Of a DNA stretch of 64,000 nucleotides, positions 20,146 through 30,899 are shown piece after piece. The number at the start of each line of letters is the position of its first letter. Position 1 is the stretch's first letter. This stretch comes from Cephalopachus bancanus (taxonomy: Eukaryota; Chordata; Mammalia; Primates; Tarsiidae): contig JAPVLO010000044.1 in assembly GCA_027257055.1 (NCBI GenBank), positions 1,116,001 through 1,180,000 of the forward strand, read 5' to 3'. The notes below the pieces were generated by a model. That model saw only the letters and a list, made by a program, of their open reading frames with translations. It made no database searches and had not been told where the DNA came from. Position numbers and translations under genes: made by a program.

Positions 20146-22290
20146 CTTCCTCCATTAAAACAGATTTGATTTACCCCTGCATTGCACTTTTCACCATGAC
20201 TATTCCTGAACGTGCTGGCTACTGTGGGGGAACAGGTAGGGGGAATCCTCAGGATGCTCTGCCTTCCATTCAAAGGAACCTTCCCTACTCTCATTTTCTC
20301 AGGACTCTGCCTTCTCTGCTAATTGTAATAAGTTAATTGGATAAACTAAACAGAGCCAGGGCAAGCTAGCCAACTAGGCTCTAATGAGGTTAGTGGTGGA
20401 AAGAGGAAAGATAACCTTAGTGTGTGTCCTCTCCGCCCAGCTGAGTTGTCTGGGGCAAACCATGTCACATCTCAGCTCCAGCTCTTCAATTACATGCCAA
20501 GAGCTGGACTAAATCATCTTCACTGGTCCTTCTTGCCCTTTTGTCTGTGTTCTTTATGCGTGCTACCACAGGCAGCAAGAGATGCCATGGAGACGATGTG
20601 TCTTTCCTAGAGACCGGGGATGGTCCTGGCTACCCTCCTACTTTCATATTTGACTAGTTTCTCAGCCTTCGTGGGGAGCTGGTCCAGTCTGATGGATGAA
20701 GACAGGAAGCTTCTGAACTGCCAAGACAGTTCTGGAGGACTGAGGGACTATAAAATGTGGCTCCCCTGGGAAAGTTGATAATTTGGTGCTTCTTTAATTG
20801 TGTTCCTGACATATTTGTATGTGGAGTGCGTGTGTGAAAACTTGATTTACCTAAAAACAAAATATACATCTGTATTCAAATGAGTGCCTTATTAAGGCAG
20901 TGAAAAGAATGTATTTTTTTAAAAAAATATACTCACTTAAAATACATATGAATATTAAGAAAAACAAAATGTTATTCCAAATTTCGCAATCCTCATAAAC
21001 TCTGACAATCCAAAAAAATAAAGGTTATGCACATACAGTCTGCATATGGAACCAGGTCAGAAAGTTACCAGACCAAAAGAAAAATCCTTCTTCCGGTCCC
21101 TTTTCATTACTGTTAACAGTGTTTTGTGATTCTTTTATAAGCATTTTACGTATTTGCCTGTACATATGTGCACACATGCACACACACACTTTAATTGTAG
21201 GAAAGGAATTTAACAGATTTATCATTTCCATTTAATGCAATCTTATATTTTAACTTTTGATTCTACAGTTTTTCTATTACTCATAACAGTATAATGTTGG
21301 TTCCTTACAGTAGTCAAAGTAAAGATAATTTTTGTGGATCTAATTACCAAGTCTTATTCAGGTTATCTCTGAAGTTTCTTTATCTGACCTTTGTGGTAGT
21401 GAATATTTTTTAGTACCCCTTGTCCTCGCCTAAGGTCTCTTTTTGTAATTTTCTAAATCAGACATCTTCTTGGGAGGCACATTAAAAGGGTTTAAAATTT
21501 GGATAATAAAATAAATTGCTCATTTCCTGTAAACAGCATTCCAGCATGCATTATTCAGTTTCAGAATTATCCTGATTACAACTGCTGATTTCAGGCAGCT
21601 ATGGGCTCTGTTCTTGGGGTTGGTGACATGGTAGTTGGATTTTGAGGGAAAAAAATCAGTAGAACTTTCAGAGAGGATTTTTTTTTGTTTAGCTGTTTTA
21701 TTTTGTTTTCATCTCCAATTATGGGAACTGTCTACTTTTGTGGGACCAATTTATGTTTTGCCAGTTCTGTAAGTAGTTACATGTGGAAAGCTGGGTTTCC
21801 TGGAAACTTGTTGAGAATGAGTAAATGTACTGTTTTGCCGGCATTTCAGAAAGCTATCTATGGCAACTGCATTGTCGACCTGGCTTACGCAGATTTTCCT
21901 TCAGAGCAGGGACAACTGAAGCATGTTTCTTCCATTGTGTAGGGAAGATGAGGAGGATTTGGAAGTTCTGAGAAGAACCCAGGAACCTTTGGGGCAGGGG
22001 TGAACATAAGACAGAGCCGAAGAAGGAGAGTGCATGTCCTCAACTTGGAACACGAGATTGGCAGGGACTGTGTCAATCTCAACACTTGAGTTCCTTTCCC
22101 TATCCCATTAACAGCACAACAGATGCCAACAATCTAGCTCACAATCAGGGACACAGTACAATAATACAGTCACACTCTTTGCCTTTGGGTCATCTGTGTG
22201 ATAACCCTAAAAGATATCTTCTTAAGAATGGGACGAAGGAGAGAATACAGTCATTTAACTTTCAGGAACACTAAAAACACAAACCGTGTC
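20146..22290. other. Unique non-coding stretch, no gene seen
   Basis: No repeat was recognised with confidence except weak simple sequence. An 18-bp A/T palindrome (TATTTTTTTAAAAAAATA) is at 20912-20929. The frames in it are 60-85 codons and domain-free. Confidence 0.4.
22078..22108 (+). repeat. 31-bp dispersed exact duplication, copy 1
   Basis: Identical over 31 bases to 23989-24019 in the same orientation; it starts CTCAACACTTGAGTTCC and ends CCCTATCCCAT. The flanks differ immediately on both sides. It is not part of a repeat family that I recognise. Confidence 0.93.
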
Positions 22291-22690
22291 ATGTAAAATT
22301 ACAAATCAGTTCATAAAATTGCAATAACTGACCTGCACAATGTGAATTTCCTGAAATGAGCACTCGGATTGGGCACCAGTAACAGGTAATGAAGGGACTT
22401 TACAGAGATGATTAACAAGGGCCTCCACTTTTTATTAGACTCATTTTGCTAATCCCTAAAATTAAGGAATTCCAGGTGTATGGAGCCAAGTATGCAAATG
22501 ATTTCCTTCCGCCTAGCTGCTGATTTCATAAAAGGCCCTCAAACAGAGAAATAAAACACACAGAATGGGAAAGCTTTATGGCACAGTCGAGAATATTGTG
22601 CCTTTAAATAGTTCAGACAAGCAGTGCGTGCTGTAAATTTGCCACAGAGACAAATTTGTGCAAAGCTATAAAAAGAGCAAAAGTGAAGCT
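22290..22690. other. Unique AT-rich block with octamer motif, possible enhancer
   Basis: Contains ATGCAAAT (22492-22499, POU octamer), GATTAAC, CTAATCC (22450-22456, paired/OTX-like homeodomain core) and TTTATTAG in about 400 bp free of recognised repeats. The regulatory role is inferred only from motif density. Confidence 0.4.
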
Positions 22691-23227
22691 GAAAGAAGAA
22701 GGTTGGAGGAGGGGCTGGGGGACTCTCAAGACCTCGGTGGCCAAGGCAATGTTGATTCAGCTGAGGCAGCCGCTGTGGGAGTGCCGGTGGGAGCACATGG
22801 TGCGGACTGGGCTTGTTGGACACAGAAACAGATGGAGAAAGAGAAAGGGAGACATTTTTATCCAAAGGGGGATGAACGCATTGCATTTCCTGGCGTTCTA
22901 GTTGTAGGGGTCTGCAAGCTACAGTCTGAGAACCAAATCCAACCAACTACCTGTTTCCCTATGGCCCAAGAGCTGAGAGTGGTTTCGCATTTGTAAGCAG
23001 TTGAGGGGAAAAAATCAAAAGAAGAAGAATATTTCATGATGTGAAAATTATATAAAGTTCAAACTTCAGTATCCATAAATAAAGTTTTATTGGACCATAT
23101 TATGGATGACCTATGGCTGTTTTGCATAGCATTGGCAGAGTTGAGCAAGTGCAACCGAAACTGCTTGGCTTGTGAAGTCTGCTTAATTACTGTCTTGCTT
23201 TTACAGAAAACGTTTGAAGTTCTGGAG

Positions 23228-23671
23228 CAGTAGTTCTCAAAGTGTGGGCCCCAGACCTGCAGCAGCATTAGCATCACCTGGGAACTTATCAGAAATGCAA
23301 ATTCTCAGAAAGGGATTTGGAGTAGTGGGAAACTGCCAGGGGAAAGGGGGTGGGATTGGTAGTTGAGGGAAACTGCCAGGGAAGGGAGGGGCACACCTCA
23401 GCAACAAGAGTACCTGCATAATGAACATTTGTATACCTAACCCTGAATTGTACCCCACATCTTTAAAAGAAAAAATAAAATAAAATAAAATCAATATTAT
23501 GATACTAAAAAAAAAAAAAAAACAAAAGGCACACAAATTCTCAGGCACCAGCCAGACTACTGAATCAGAAACTCCGGAGTGAGAACCAGAAATCTGTATT
23601 TTCACAAACCCTCCCCATCCCCTCTAGGTGAATCTGAATCTGATGCACACTCAAGTTTGAGAACCTCTTCT
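23228..23671 (+). mobile_element. MER5A (hAT-Charlie MITE), split by an L1
   Basis: The left part, 23228-23308, has CAGTAGTTCTCAAAGTGTGG, GCATCACCTGGGAACTT and AGAAATGCAAATTCTCAG. The right part, 23545-23671, has ACTACTGAATCAGAAACTCC, ATCTGAATCTGATGCACACT and CAAGTTTGAGAACCTC. These are the successive parts of MER5A, interrupted by 23309-23533. Confidence 0.9.
23309..23533 (+). mobile_element. Short L1 3' end inside MER5A, plus strand
   Basis: A G-rich 3' UTR with a doubled GGAAACTGCCAGGG word is followed by CCTAACCCTGAATTGTACCC CACATCTTTAAAA and a long A-rich tail. It is the same L1 3' end as the minus-strand copies at 8128 and 49482. The 11-bp word CAAATTCTCAG at 23298-23308 is repeated at 23534-23544 as the TSD. 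The element is only about 225 bp, severely 5' truncated. Confidence 0.88.
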
Positions 23672-23879
23672 AGGCAGGTAGGTCACAGTGGGACACAGAA
23701 CTTCAAATCTTCACGAAGGTGGACACAGGGTCTTTATGAATGTGAGAAATCCTCTGGAGGGATGATTTCAGATACAGCAGCACACTGGGCCTCCATCTGG
23801 TTGACTTGTCCCTTAATGAGCACTGTTTAAACAAAGTAGGACAAAGTATTATTGGACGGCCAGCAACTGCACACCCACA

Positions 23880-23985
23880 GGCAGCAGGTACTGTTGTTGT
23901 TTTCTCATTTTGCAGATGAGGCATTAAATAACTTGCCCAAAGTCACGCAAGTGGAAGAAACAGCTTTCGAGAATGAGGCCTGTGT
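23880..23985 (-). mobile_element. MIR, minus strand
   Basis: TTTCTCATTTTGCAGATGAGG, TAACTTGCCCAAAGTCACGC and 'aagtggaagaaacagctttcgag' are the reverse-strand MIR phrases. It ends exactly where the 31-bp duplication begins. Confidence 0.8.
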
Positions 23986-23988
23986 GAC

Positions 23989-24019
23989 CTCAACACTTGA
24001 GTTCCTTTCCCTATCCCAT
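23989..24019 (+). repeat. 31-bp dispersed exact duplication, copy 2
   Basis: Identical to 22078-22108, about 1.9 kb away, same orientation. It directly abuts a MIR on the left. Confidence 0.93.
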
Positions 24020-24329
24020 AGTGCCTTTGAATGAAACACGTGAATTCTAGAGGGAGTCACCCCGTTTCAGGCTCCAATTACTGGGAACTGGTGACTTGAC
24101 TTTTGGAGTTCACACCCTGATCTGCTTTCAGAACTGGCATTATGGAGAAAGGCATTTTTTGCAAAGTGCGGGGGAATCAGTGGTCTCTTTGGGAAAATGT
24201 CTGGTTATTCACAGTATTTATATGTGTAGAACACAGAATATTCTATTGTGAAAATATCGAGATAACAACTGCTTGGGGAACATTTTCATGAAATATTTAC
24301 TTAGGAGAACGGGAAACATATCTAACGAT

Positions 24330-24730
24330 AAAAAAATTGTAGGCGCATCTGGGTGAACATTATTTAGCTGCAAGTGTTTGCTTAGATATTTTTAATATAC
24401 ATTTATGCACTTTAAATTTATTTTATTGGGTGAAATAAGGACTTTGGGGAGAAGAGCCAGGGCATAGATTTTTAAATGTTCTGGGCAAAGGAATATAGTC
24501 TCTGGTACACGATGCTGCTCCCAGCTGCTTTTGTTTGACGGATTATCCTGATGTCCTTCGTTTTATTGTGGTGCTAAAGTAATGGGTCTGCCTGGAACCG
24601 TCTGCTGACAGATGAGAGCCTTGGTCTGTCACTGAAATCCCAAGAATTTAAAGGGAAATACAGAGCAATTCACCTGGGCTCCCACTTATTACCTGCAGTA
24701 AAGGGCGTGCGAGTGGGGATTGACTGGCTT
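24330..24730. other. Unique block, possible conserved element
   Basis: About 400 bp with no recognised repeat. It includes ATTTAGCTGC, TTTAATATACATTTATGC, TTTTATTGTGG and TTACCTGCAGTAAAGG. There are no long frames. Regulatory nature is a guess. Confidence 0.3.
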
Positions 24731-24939
24731 TTATTTTAACTTTCAAAGAAGAGATTTCATCTATGTTTCTGCAGAGACCGAAGGTGCAGACAGGCAGGTG
24801 AGATTCTGCAGCCATTTCACTGGCACATTAATCAGATTTCCCATTTTTCCAGCAAAAGATCACTTCACTCAGACAACTCAGCTCATGTGTGGGACATTTG
24901 CAGAGAAGATGTGGGGCAAAGGACATGGATGAAGAATTT

Positions 24940-25190
24940 TCTGCAGTGATTTTTCTTCCCTTTTAATTTTGAAATGATTAGACTCCCAAGCATCTGCAAA
25001 AATTGTACAGAGAATTCTCAGTATACCATTTACCCAGCTTCCTCTAATGTTAACAGCTAACATAATTATAATACATTATCAAAACCTGGGAATTGATCTT
25101 GGTACAGTACTATTAACTAGAATACTGGCTTTATTCTGAGTATCATCAGTTTTTGCATACAGTCATATATGTGTGTGTGGGGGGTTGTAA
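24940..25190 (-). mobile_element. Old L1M-type 3' fragment, minus strand
   Basis: 'cccttttaattttgaaatgattagactcccaagcatctgcaaaaattgtacagagaattctcagtatacc atttacccagcttcctctaatg' is the decayed reverse-strand phrase 'agattcacatgcagttgtaagaaataatacagagagatcc...tacccagtttcccccaatg' of old L1s. Confidence 0.7.
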
Positions 25191-25467
25191 AATGTCATCA
25201 CTTATGGTATGCTTTCAATTATTAAATAACAATTATAATATTGTTTGCAGCTTTTTAATGATTGAAATGATAAAATACTAAATATGTTGCATCTTTTATC
25301 CTGACTTCACCACCACTGTATCATTGGGGTGGGTGTATACTCTGCTATCGTGAATATGTAAGGTTTCTAGCCCTGCCCTAACTCTCCTGGGGATGCAATG
25401 TGATTAAGAAGAAACATACGTTTGGGTCACTGTGGTAGACCTTGTGAATGTTAACCAATGAGTCTTG

Positions 25468-25565
25468 TGGAAAAAGCATCTGGATACGTGCATTTCATCA
25501 AACCAAGAGTACTTTAAAAGTAACTGAAGTTTAGATATGTAAAAATACATGCACAATATTTGGGG
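25468..25565 (+). mobile_element. Mariner-like transposon 3' fragment (copy 1)
   Basis: GAAAAAGCATCTGGATACGTG to TGCACAATATTTGGGG shares a long aligned stretch with 27127-27270 and with the reverse complement of 48190-48325. In one frame the family encodes a C-terminal HLDxCIxSNxEY-like peptide, resembling the last residues of mariner/Tc1 transposases, followed by a 3' UTR. The family name is uncertain. Confidence 0.55.
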
Positions 25566-25589
25566 CGCATGGAAGGTTATACCTTTCTG

Positions 25590-25880
25590 CCCTCTTGAAG
25601 TTAGGCATGACTGTGTCATTTGCTTTGGCTTATGACTTGAGAGTGGAATCCTTCACTCATCCTCCTTCCCTGACACAGAGATCATGTAAAGGTCCATGCA
25701 GAGGCACCATGAGACCAAAGCCACCTAGAATGCTGGGCTGTCACATGGAGGCTAACCTAATCTAGGAACATAATCCAATCAGCAAAGGACTTGCCTTGAG
25801 TGACAAATAAACCTTCTTGTGTTAAATCACTGAGATTTTGGTATAGATTGTGACCTAATCTAACCTTTCTTAACTGGTGT
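25590..25880 (+). mobile_element. MLT1-type MaLR LTR fragment, plus strand
   Basis: 'aatccttcactcatcctccttccctgacacag', 'atgctgggctgtcacatggaggc', 'acaaataaaccttcttgtgttaaatcactgagattttgg' matches the 3' half of MLT1C/D-like LTRs (usual phrase 'aataaacttttgttgtgttaagccactgagattttggg'). Confidence 0.75.
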
Positions 25881-26089
25881 AGTGCTAGGATAGGATGTCA
25901 TCTTGGGAGGGGAAGTTACTTGCAATTCTTCCTTGTGGTATGGACTTTCTAGAAGTATTTGTTCTGCTGTAGGAGAAACTGCTCCTTCGCAGCAGATGAG
26001 AGAGAAATGGGCCTAGTCTTGCTTTCTGCTTAGAAATTGTTATCCACCTTTTTTTGCCCCACCTTAGAAGGCCAAGCAGACACAGGTGA

Positions 26090-26205
26090 GACACTACCCT
26101 CTTCTCCTGAATCAGAAACTCTGGAAGTTGAGTCCAGGAGTCTATATACTTGATCCTTCCAGATATTTCTGATGTACATTCAAGTTTGAGAATCACTGGT
26201 CTAGA
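26090..26205 (+). mobile_element. MER5A fragment, plus strand
   Basis: CTGAATCAGAAACTCTGGAA, GAGTCCAGGAGTCTATATAC, TTTCTGATGTACATTCAAG and TTTGAGAATCACTGGTC match the right half of MER5A. Confidence 0.85.
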
Positions 26206-27126
26206 TGCTCCTCCAGTGACTGTTCTGTGACTTATTTTCTGTTTTAAGAATCCTTGAAAGACTGAAAGTACTGGGGCACTAGTTCTCCACCAGTATGTGT
26301 GGGATCTAGTCAAGTCTTTTAGAGAAAAGACTAAGTAAGCGTGCTTTGCTCCTCACCGGTGAAATAGGTGGGATTTTCATATCCTTCACTGATTTTAAGT
26401 GAAAGAGAAAAGATTTCTTCCAGGTAGAGAAGGGCTTGGAGGCCTTTCCCTCATCACTCAGAAGTCCTTTTGTTATGATTATTTTCTCTCCGTTAACTAT
26501 CAAATATTCTCATGCAAATAGTTAGCGTTCATGATTACTGCCTTACTGGAATTTTCAAGCTTAACTCTTCTATACTCATTGACATCTAATTGTATTTGTA
26601 TTTTAAAAGAGATTGTTGTTTTTGTCTCAATAGAAAGAAATGCTAATGGTGCCAGCAAGAGGGAGAGATTATTATATAAGGAAACACTCCCAAAAAACCT
26701 GAATTATTTTTGGAGGGCAGATCCCTTGTAGTATAGGCTTCCTCTCTATCTAAGTGTTCGAGGAACCCATCTACATCAGTGTACCAACCAGCGTTGTTGT
26801 GAAAGGCTGTGTTCAACTTGAGTGAAATTTTTTTGGCGATTCTTTCAACTTGTTTGCCCATTTCATGATGGGTGATTTATGAATACACCTGCCCACCCCT
26901 CACTGAGTGTTCGGCAGTTTTTTGACCAAAAATAGCATGACTTCCATGCCCCACCCTCCCTATTCACCCAATTTCACCATGTACAACTTTTTTTGTTGCT
27001 CAGATGAAAAAAGTCCTCAAAGGGAAATATTTTGTTGATGTGGAAGAGGTAAAACAAGCAAAAAAACAAATGTCAGAAACACTAAAAAGCATTAAAAATG
27101 ACAAGTTCAGAAACTGTTTTGAGCAG
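26206..27126. other. Unique non-coding stretch, no gene seen
   Basis: Frames at 26306-26503 (minus), 26531-26731 (plus) and 26643-26861 (minus) are short and domain-free. The 142-codon minus frame 25885-26313 crosses the MER5A fragment and is not a gene. Confidence 0.4.
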
Positions 27127-27270
27127 AGGAAAAAGCATCTGGACATGTGTATTTCATCAAACCAAGAGTACCTACCTTAAAAGTGACTGAAGTTTAGACA
27201 TGTAAAAATATATGCACAATTTTTAATAAATAAATTATGTTTTGGGGGGTCCCCCTTGTATTCACATGAG
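27127..27270 (+). mobile_element. Mariner-like transposon 3' fragment (copy 2)
   Basis: Longest of three related fragments. It begins GGAAAAAGCATCTGGACATG, carries the decayed transposase C-terminal peptide and stop, and extends through AATAAATTATGTTTTGGGGG into GTCCCCCTTG, the presumed 3' end. It is about 1.6 kb from copy 1, in the same orientation. Confidence 0.6.
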
Positions 27271-27714
27271 GTTTTCATGTCTCATGGGTGAAGGCTTTCT
27301 TTGGGCTGTACATGGCCAGCTTTGACTATGGCATTAACCTTCACTGTAGTTCTGTGACCCTCCACTTGGGTACTTAAACTGCACATTGGCCTACGTGGGA
27401 GGCAGGATGCTCCACAATGCTGTTATACATTTATCCACAGGCTGCACAGAAAACCTTTCTGAGCTGCACCAGCTGCACCAGGCATCACTTCAGCCAAAAC
27501 AGGAGTCAATACTTGCAGCTCAGAATCTCATTATCTGCCCCAATGTGTGGACCAAGACTCCTCTTGGGGGATATTCTAGCTAGTGAAGCCAACTTCTGGG
27601 TTTCATACTGGAGGGTTAGCAGGGATCCCCTATGAAAATATGGAGAAGAGGGACTTGTCTTGTGAAATGGAGCAAAGTGGAACTTAGAGCGACTGAGACT
27701 TGAACCTTATTGCC
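27271..27714. other. Unique non-coding stretch, no gene seen
   Basis: Two overlapping plus frames (27386-27583, 27417-27635) share no recognisable domain. Nothing else was noted. Confidence 0.4.
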
Positions 27715-27729
27715 AGAAGTGGAAGACAA
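27715..27729. repeat. Alu target-site duplication, left copy
   Basis: AGAAGTGGAAGACAA, repeated identically at 28023-28037. Confidence 0.93.
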
Positions 27730-28022
27730 GCCAGGCTCGGTGGCTCAGCCTGTAATCCCTCGCTTGGGGAGGCTGAGGTGAGTGGATTGCCTAAACCCGC
27801 AGGTTCGAGAGCCGCCTGTGCAACCTGGCGAGACCTCATCTCTACAGTAAAGTCAAAAATTAGCCGGGCGTGGTAGTGCACTCCTGTAGTTCAGGCTACT
27901 TGGAAGGCTGAGGCGGAAGGATCACCGGAGCCCAGCGGGTCGAGGCTGCAGTGGCCGGGAGCAGCCACTGCACTCCAGTCTGGGCAACAGAGTGAGACTC
28001 CAACTCAAAAATTAAAAAAAAA
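27730..28022 (+). mobile_element. Young full-length Alu, plus strand, perfect 15-bp TSD
   Basis: It starts GCCAGGCTCGGTGGCTCAGC, with left arm, middle CTACAGTAAAGTCAAAAATT, right arm with AGCCCAGCGGGTCGAGGC and CCACTGCACTCCAGTCTGGG, and a short A-rich tail. The TSD is perfect. Together with 12412-12706 it is among the least decayed Alus here and shows the lineage-specific changes. An RNA polymerase III B-box-like GTTCGAGAGCC is present in the left arm (27803-27813). Confidence 0.96.
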
Positions 28023-28269
28023 AGAAGTGGAAGACAAAAAGCCAGAACTAAACTACAGGCCTTATGGGGTCACATTTGGCTTCTGTTAGGAAGGAAGAAT
28101 CCCAGAGGATTAGTGGAGACAGTAGACTGACATTTGGGCCCTGGCTTCTCCTCTTTGAGCGTCCCTCACCTTTGGGAATATTGCAGGCTAAGGGGATTAT
28201 CTGACAAATCTTGAGGACTTTTTTAGGAGTGAGCCAACTAATGCTTTGGGGGTCACAAGAAAAGCATGT

Positions 28270-28588
28270 GCTCAGCTTCATTTTTCAATTTTCATTTTTT
28301 ACTTGTCAAAAAATATGTGCACAATACAGAAAAATTAGAGGATAAAAATGTGCCTAAGAGAAAGTAAAAATTTCTCGCAATGGCAAAAAAATAGGTAACA
28401 TTTTACTAACATCTTGGTGTATGTACTATCAAAGTTATATGTACGTGAAGCATAACAACATGGTGATCATACTGAATATATATTATTGTGTTATTTTTTT
28501 CACTAAACAGTATGGTATAAGCCATTCACCCACATATTACATAGTCTCCAAAATGATGTTAATCCTTGCATGATATTTCATTAGTCTG
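28270..28588. other. AT-rich stretch, possible old LINE or DNA-transposon remnant
   Basis: 'aatatgtgcacaatacagaaaaattagaggataaaaatgtgcc' and 'tatggtataagccattcacccacatattac...tgatatttcatta' look like a decayed interspersed repeat, continuing after the Alu at 28885. I cannot assign the family. Confidence 0.35.
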
Positions 28589-28590
28589 CT

Positions 28591-28884
28591 CTTTTTTTGG
28601 GGGGAGGGTGATTCGGGATCTCATTCTGTTCCCAGGCTGGACAGTAGCACAATCATGGCTCACCCCAGCCTCGACTTCCTGGGCTCAGGTGATCCATACT
28701 GCCTCAGCCTCCTGAGTAGCTGAGACTAGGAGCGTCCATCACCACAGCCAACTAATTTTTATTTTTGTAAAGATGAGGTCTTACTATGTTGCCTAGGCTG
28801 GTCTCGAACTCATGAGCTCAAGCAATCCTCCTGCCTCAGCCTCCCAAAGTGCTGAGATTATAGGCGTGACCACTGCGCCTGGCC
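28591..28884 (-). mobile_element. Older AluJ-like dimer, minus strand
   Basis: CTCATTCTGTTCCCAGGCTGG, CAATCATGGCTCACCCCAGCC, GGTCTTACTATGTTGCCTAG, ACTCATGAGCTCAAGCAATC and GCCTCCCAAAGTGCTGAG end in CTGCGCCTGGCCT. The diagnostic positions look AluJ-like and lack the young-subfamily variants, so this is an older insertion. Confidence 0.92.
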
Positions 28885-28889
28885 TGATT

Positions 28890-29824
28890 TGCTTTTAAAA
28901 AATTTATTTACTCATTTGTTAGACATTTACTGGGCTCTGGTTGGGCTCTGGGAATACAGCAGTATGCCCACGATACACTCACTTCTCCAGGTTGGGAATC
29001 ATAGGGACATTCAGGAGTCTCTGACCTCTGCCCCAGGTTCTGTGGGAAGGGGTGGCTCATAACTTCTTCCCCTCTCCAGGTGGAATGGACCTGCCTTTAC
29101 TGTGGAGTTTGCAGGATTCAAGTTTCTTCAATAAATTGGAAACTGCTGTGTTGGCTGCCTGCAGGCGACGCCTGATGTCTGTATGGTTTCGATCGATGGC
29201 GAGGTGAGTGTAATAAGCAGATCATCTCTCTTCCTGGGGGACTCCTCTGATTCATGCGCAGCATCCCGGGTCTCCTTCCAGCTCAGTGCTGCTCGCTGGG
29301 CCTGGTCATTTATCTTTGACAAAATCTTCACCTGAAGCTTTCTCTGAACTCTAGCACATCCCATGAGCCCCAGACTTGTGATTGGGGGAAGGCACACAGA
29401 GGTAAATGCAGGGGTTCAAGTTTACAAAACACCAGTTTTTGCAGCATGAAAGCAGGATGGACCACGGGAGTGTTTGTGGGAAGGACCTAAAATAAAGGGT
29501 TTCACGTTTTGGGATGGTGGCTTTGTTCTGCCCATCAACAGGTCTAAGTTCTAGCACCAGGCCTCAAAATCTGTCACCAGCATAAACTGTTCTGCGGAGT
29601 TTCTGACCTCTCCAATGTAGAGGGCACTTAAATCATGATAGGCCATTACCAAACATCAAAATTTAAGAAGAAAGGAACTTTTCCCAAGGCAGTACCTCCC
29701 TTGACATGTATTCCACCATGCCTCATTATAAGTCTCGTTATAGCAAAAGGTATTAGGACAACGTCAAAATTCTCCTCCCCACATTAATTTAATTGATAAA
29801 TAAATATACCCACTTGCAGAGCTT
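28890..29824. other. Mostly unique stretch, no gene seen
   Basis: A short L2-like piece (28905-28970: 'ttactcatttgttagacatttactgggctctgg ... gggaatacagcagt') leads it. The 89-codon minus frame at 29128-29397 and the 68-codon minus frame at 29351-29557 show no known domain. Confidence 0.4.
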
Positions 29825-30290
29825 TTTAAAAACTTTATTGGTTTTGCTGAAATATAGTTTACAGACCCACTGTGGATATAGAATTAAATAATTTTTGGTA
29901 AACTTACAGAGTTGTGTGACCGTCACCACAATCCAGTTTTAGAATGTTGCCATAACCCCACAAGGGTCCCTTATGCTTACTTGTAGTCACTCCCCATTCC
30001 TACCCCTCACCCTACCCTACCCTAGGAAGCTGCTTTCTGTCTTGATAAGTTTGCCTGTTCTAGACATTTTATATAATTGCAATCATACAATACATAGTAA
30101 TTTGTAACTCATTAAGCATGTTTCTGAGGCTCATTCAAGTTGCCACATGTATCGGGAGTGCATTTTTATTTATTACTGAATAATATTCCATTGTATGACA
30201 ATGTCACATTTTGTGTTTCCAATCATCTGTTGATGGATGTTGGATTACTTTGAATTTGGGGCTATTATGAATAATGCTTCATGCAGAGGT
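29825..30290 (-). mobile_element. Old L1M-type 3' fragment, minus strand
   Basis: 'ttattggttttgctgaaatatagtttac', 'ggtaaacttacagagttgtgtgaccgtcaccac', 'tttgcctgttctagacattttatataattgcaatcatac', 'attactgaataatattccattgtatg' are reverse-strand landmarks of L1MC/L1ME elements. Many indels; not coding. Confidence 0.88.
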
Positions 30291-30899
30291 TTTGAGGTAG
30301 TTACTGTAAAATCAAGATATTCTAAAAAGCTCACCGGATGAACATTCCAAATTGCTTTGACAGGTGATTTCGGGACTCCAGAGCCTGAATATCAGAGTTT
30401 CCAGAAAATGCTAAATAATTTCCAGCAAGTGAGGCCTAGTTGCCACTTGCTACTGATTAACAAGGAAATCCTCAGAGAAAATTCTTCTTGCCTTTTCCAT
30501 TTCCCATGTATTCTTCTCTTGGGAAAAGTGTAGGCTGATACAGACTGCTTACTAGAACCTGAGGACCATGTGACCTTGCTCTTAGACACCTAGGACAATC
30601 TGACATGTAGTTGGTAGTCAGCAATTATTTGTTGAACGACTGAACAAATAAATGCTTGGTCCAAAAGTGTGATCAAAGTGGCTTTTGGCTCCTGGGACAT
30701 CTGAGCCTAATGGACATTTCAGGAAACAAGATGAAGAGATTTATGCTTAGTGACAAGTGGAATAGGTTTGGGGAACTGTGGTCAGAGACGGAGAGTCAGG
30801 GAAGAAGAAGGAAGCCCCACTGATAAGGACCACCTTCCAGGTGAAGTTGCCTGTTACCTTTGCTCTTACACCTAATGGTGCTTTAAACTAGAAGACAGA

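Noticed and set aside
20912..20929. A/T palindrome as a regulatory site
   Set aside because: T7A7 with short flanks is low-complexity sequence expected by chance in AT-rich DNA.
25885..26313. 142-codon minus frame
   Set aside because: It crosses a MER5A fragment and has no recognised domain, so it is a chance frame.
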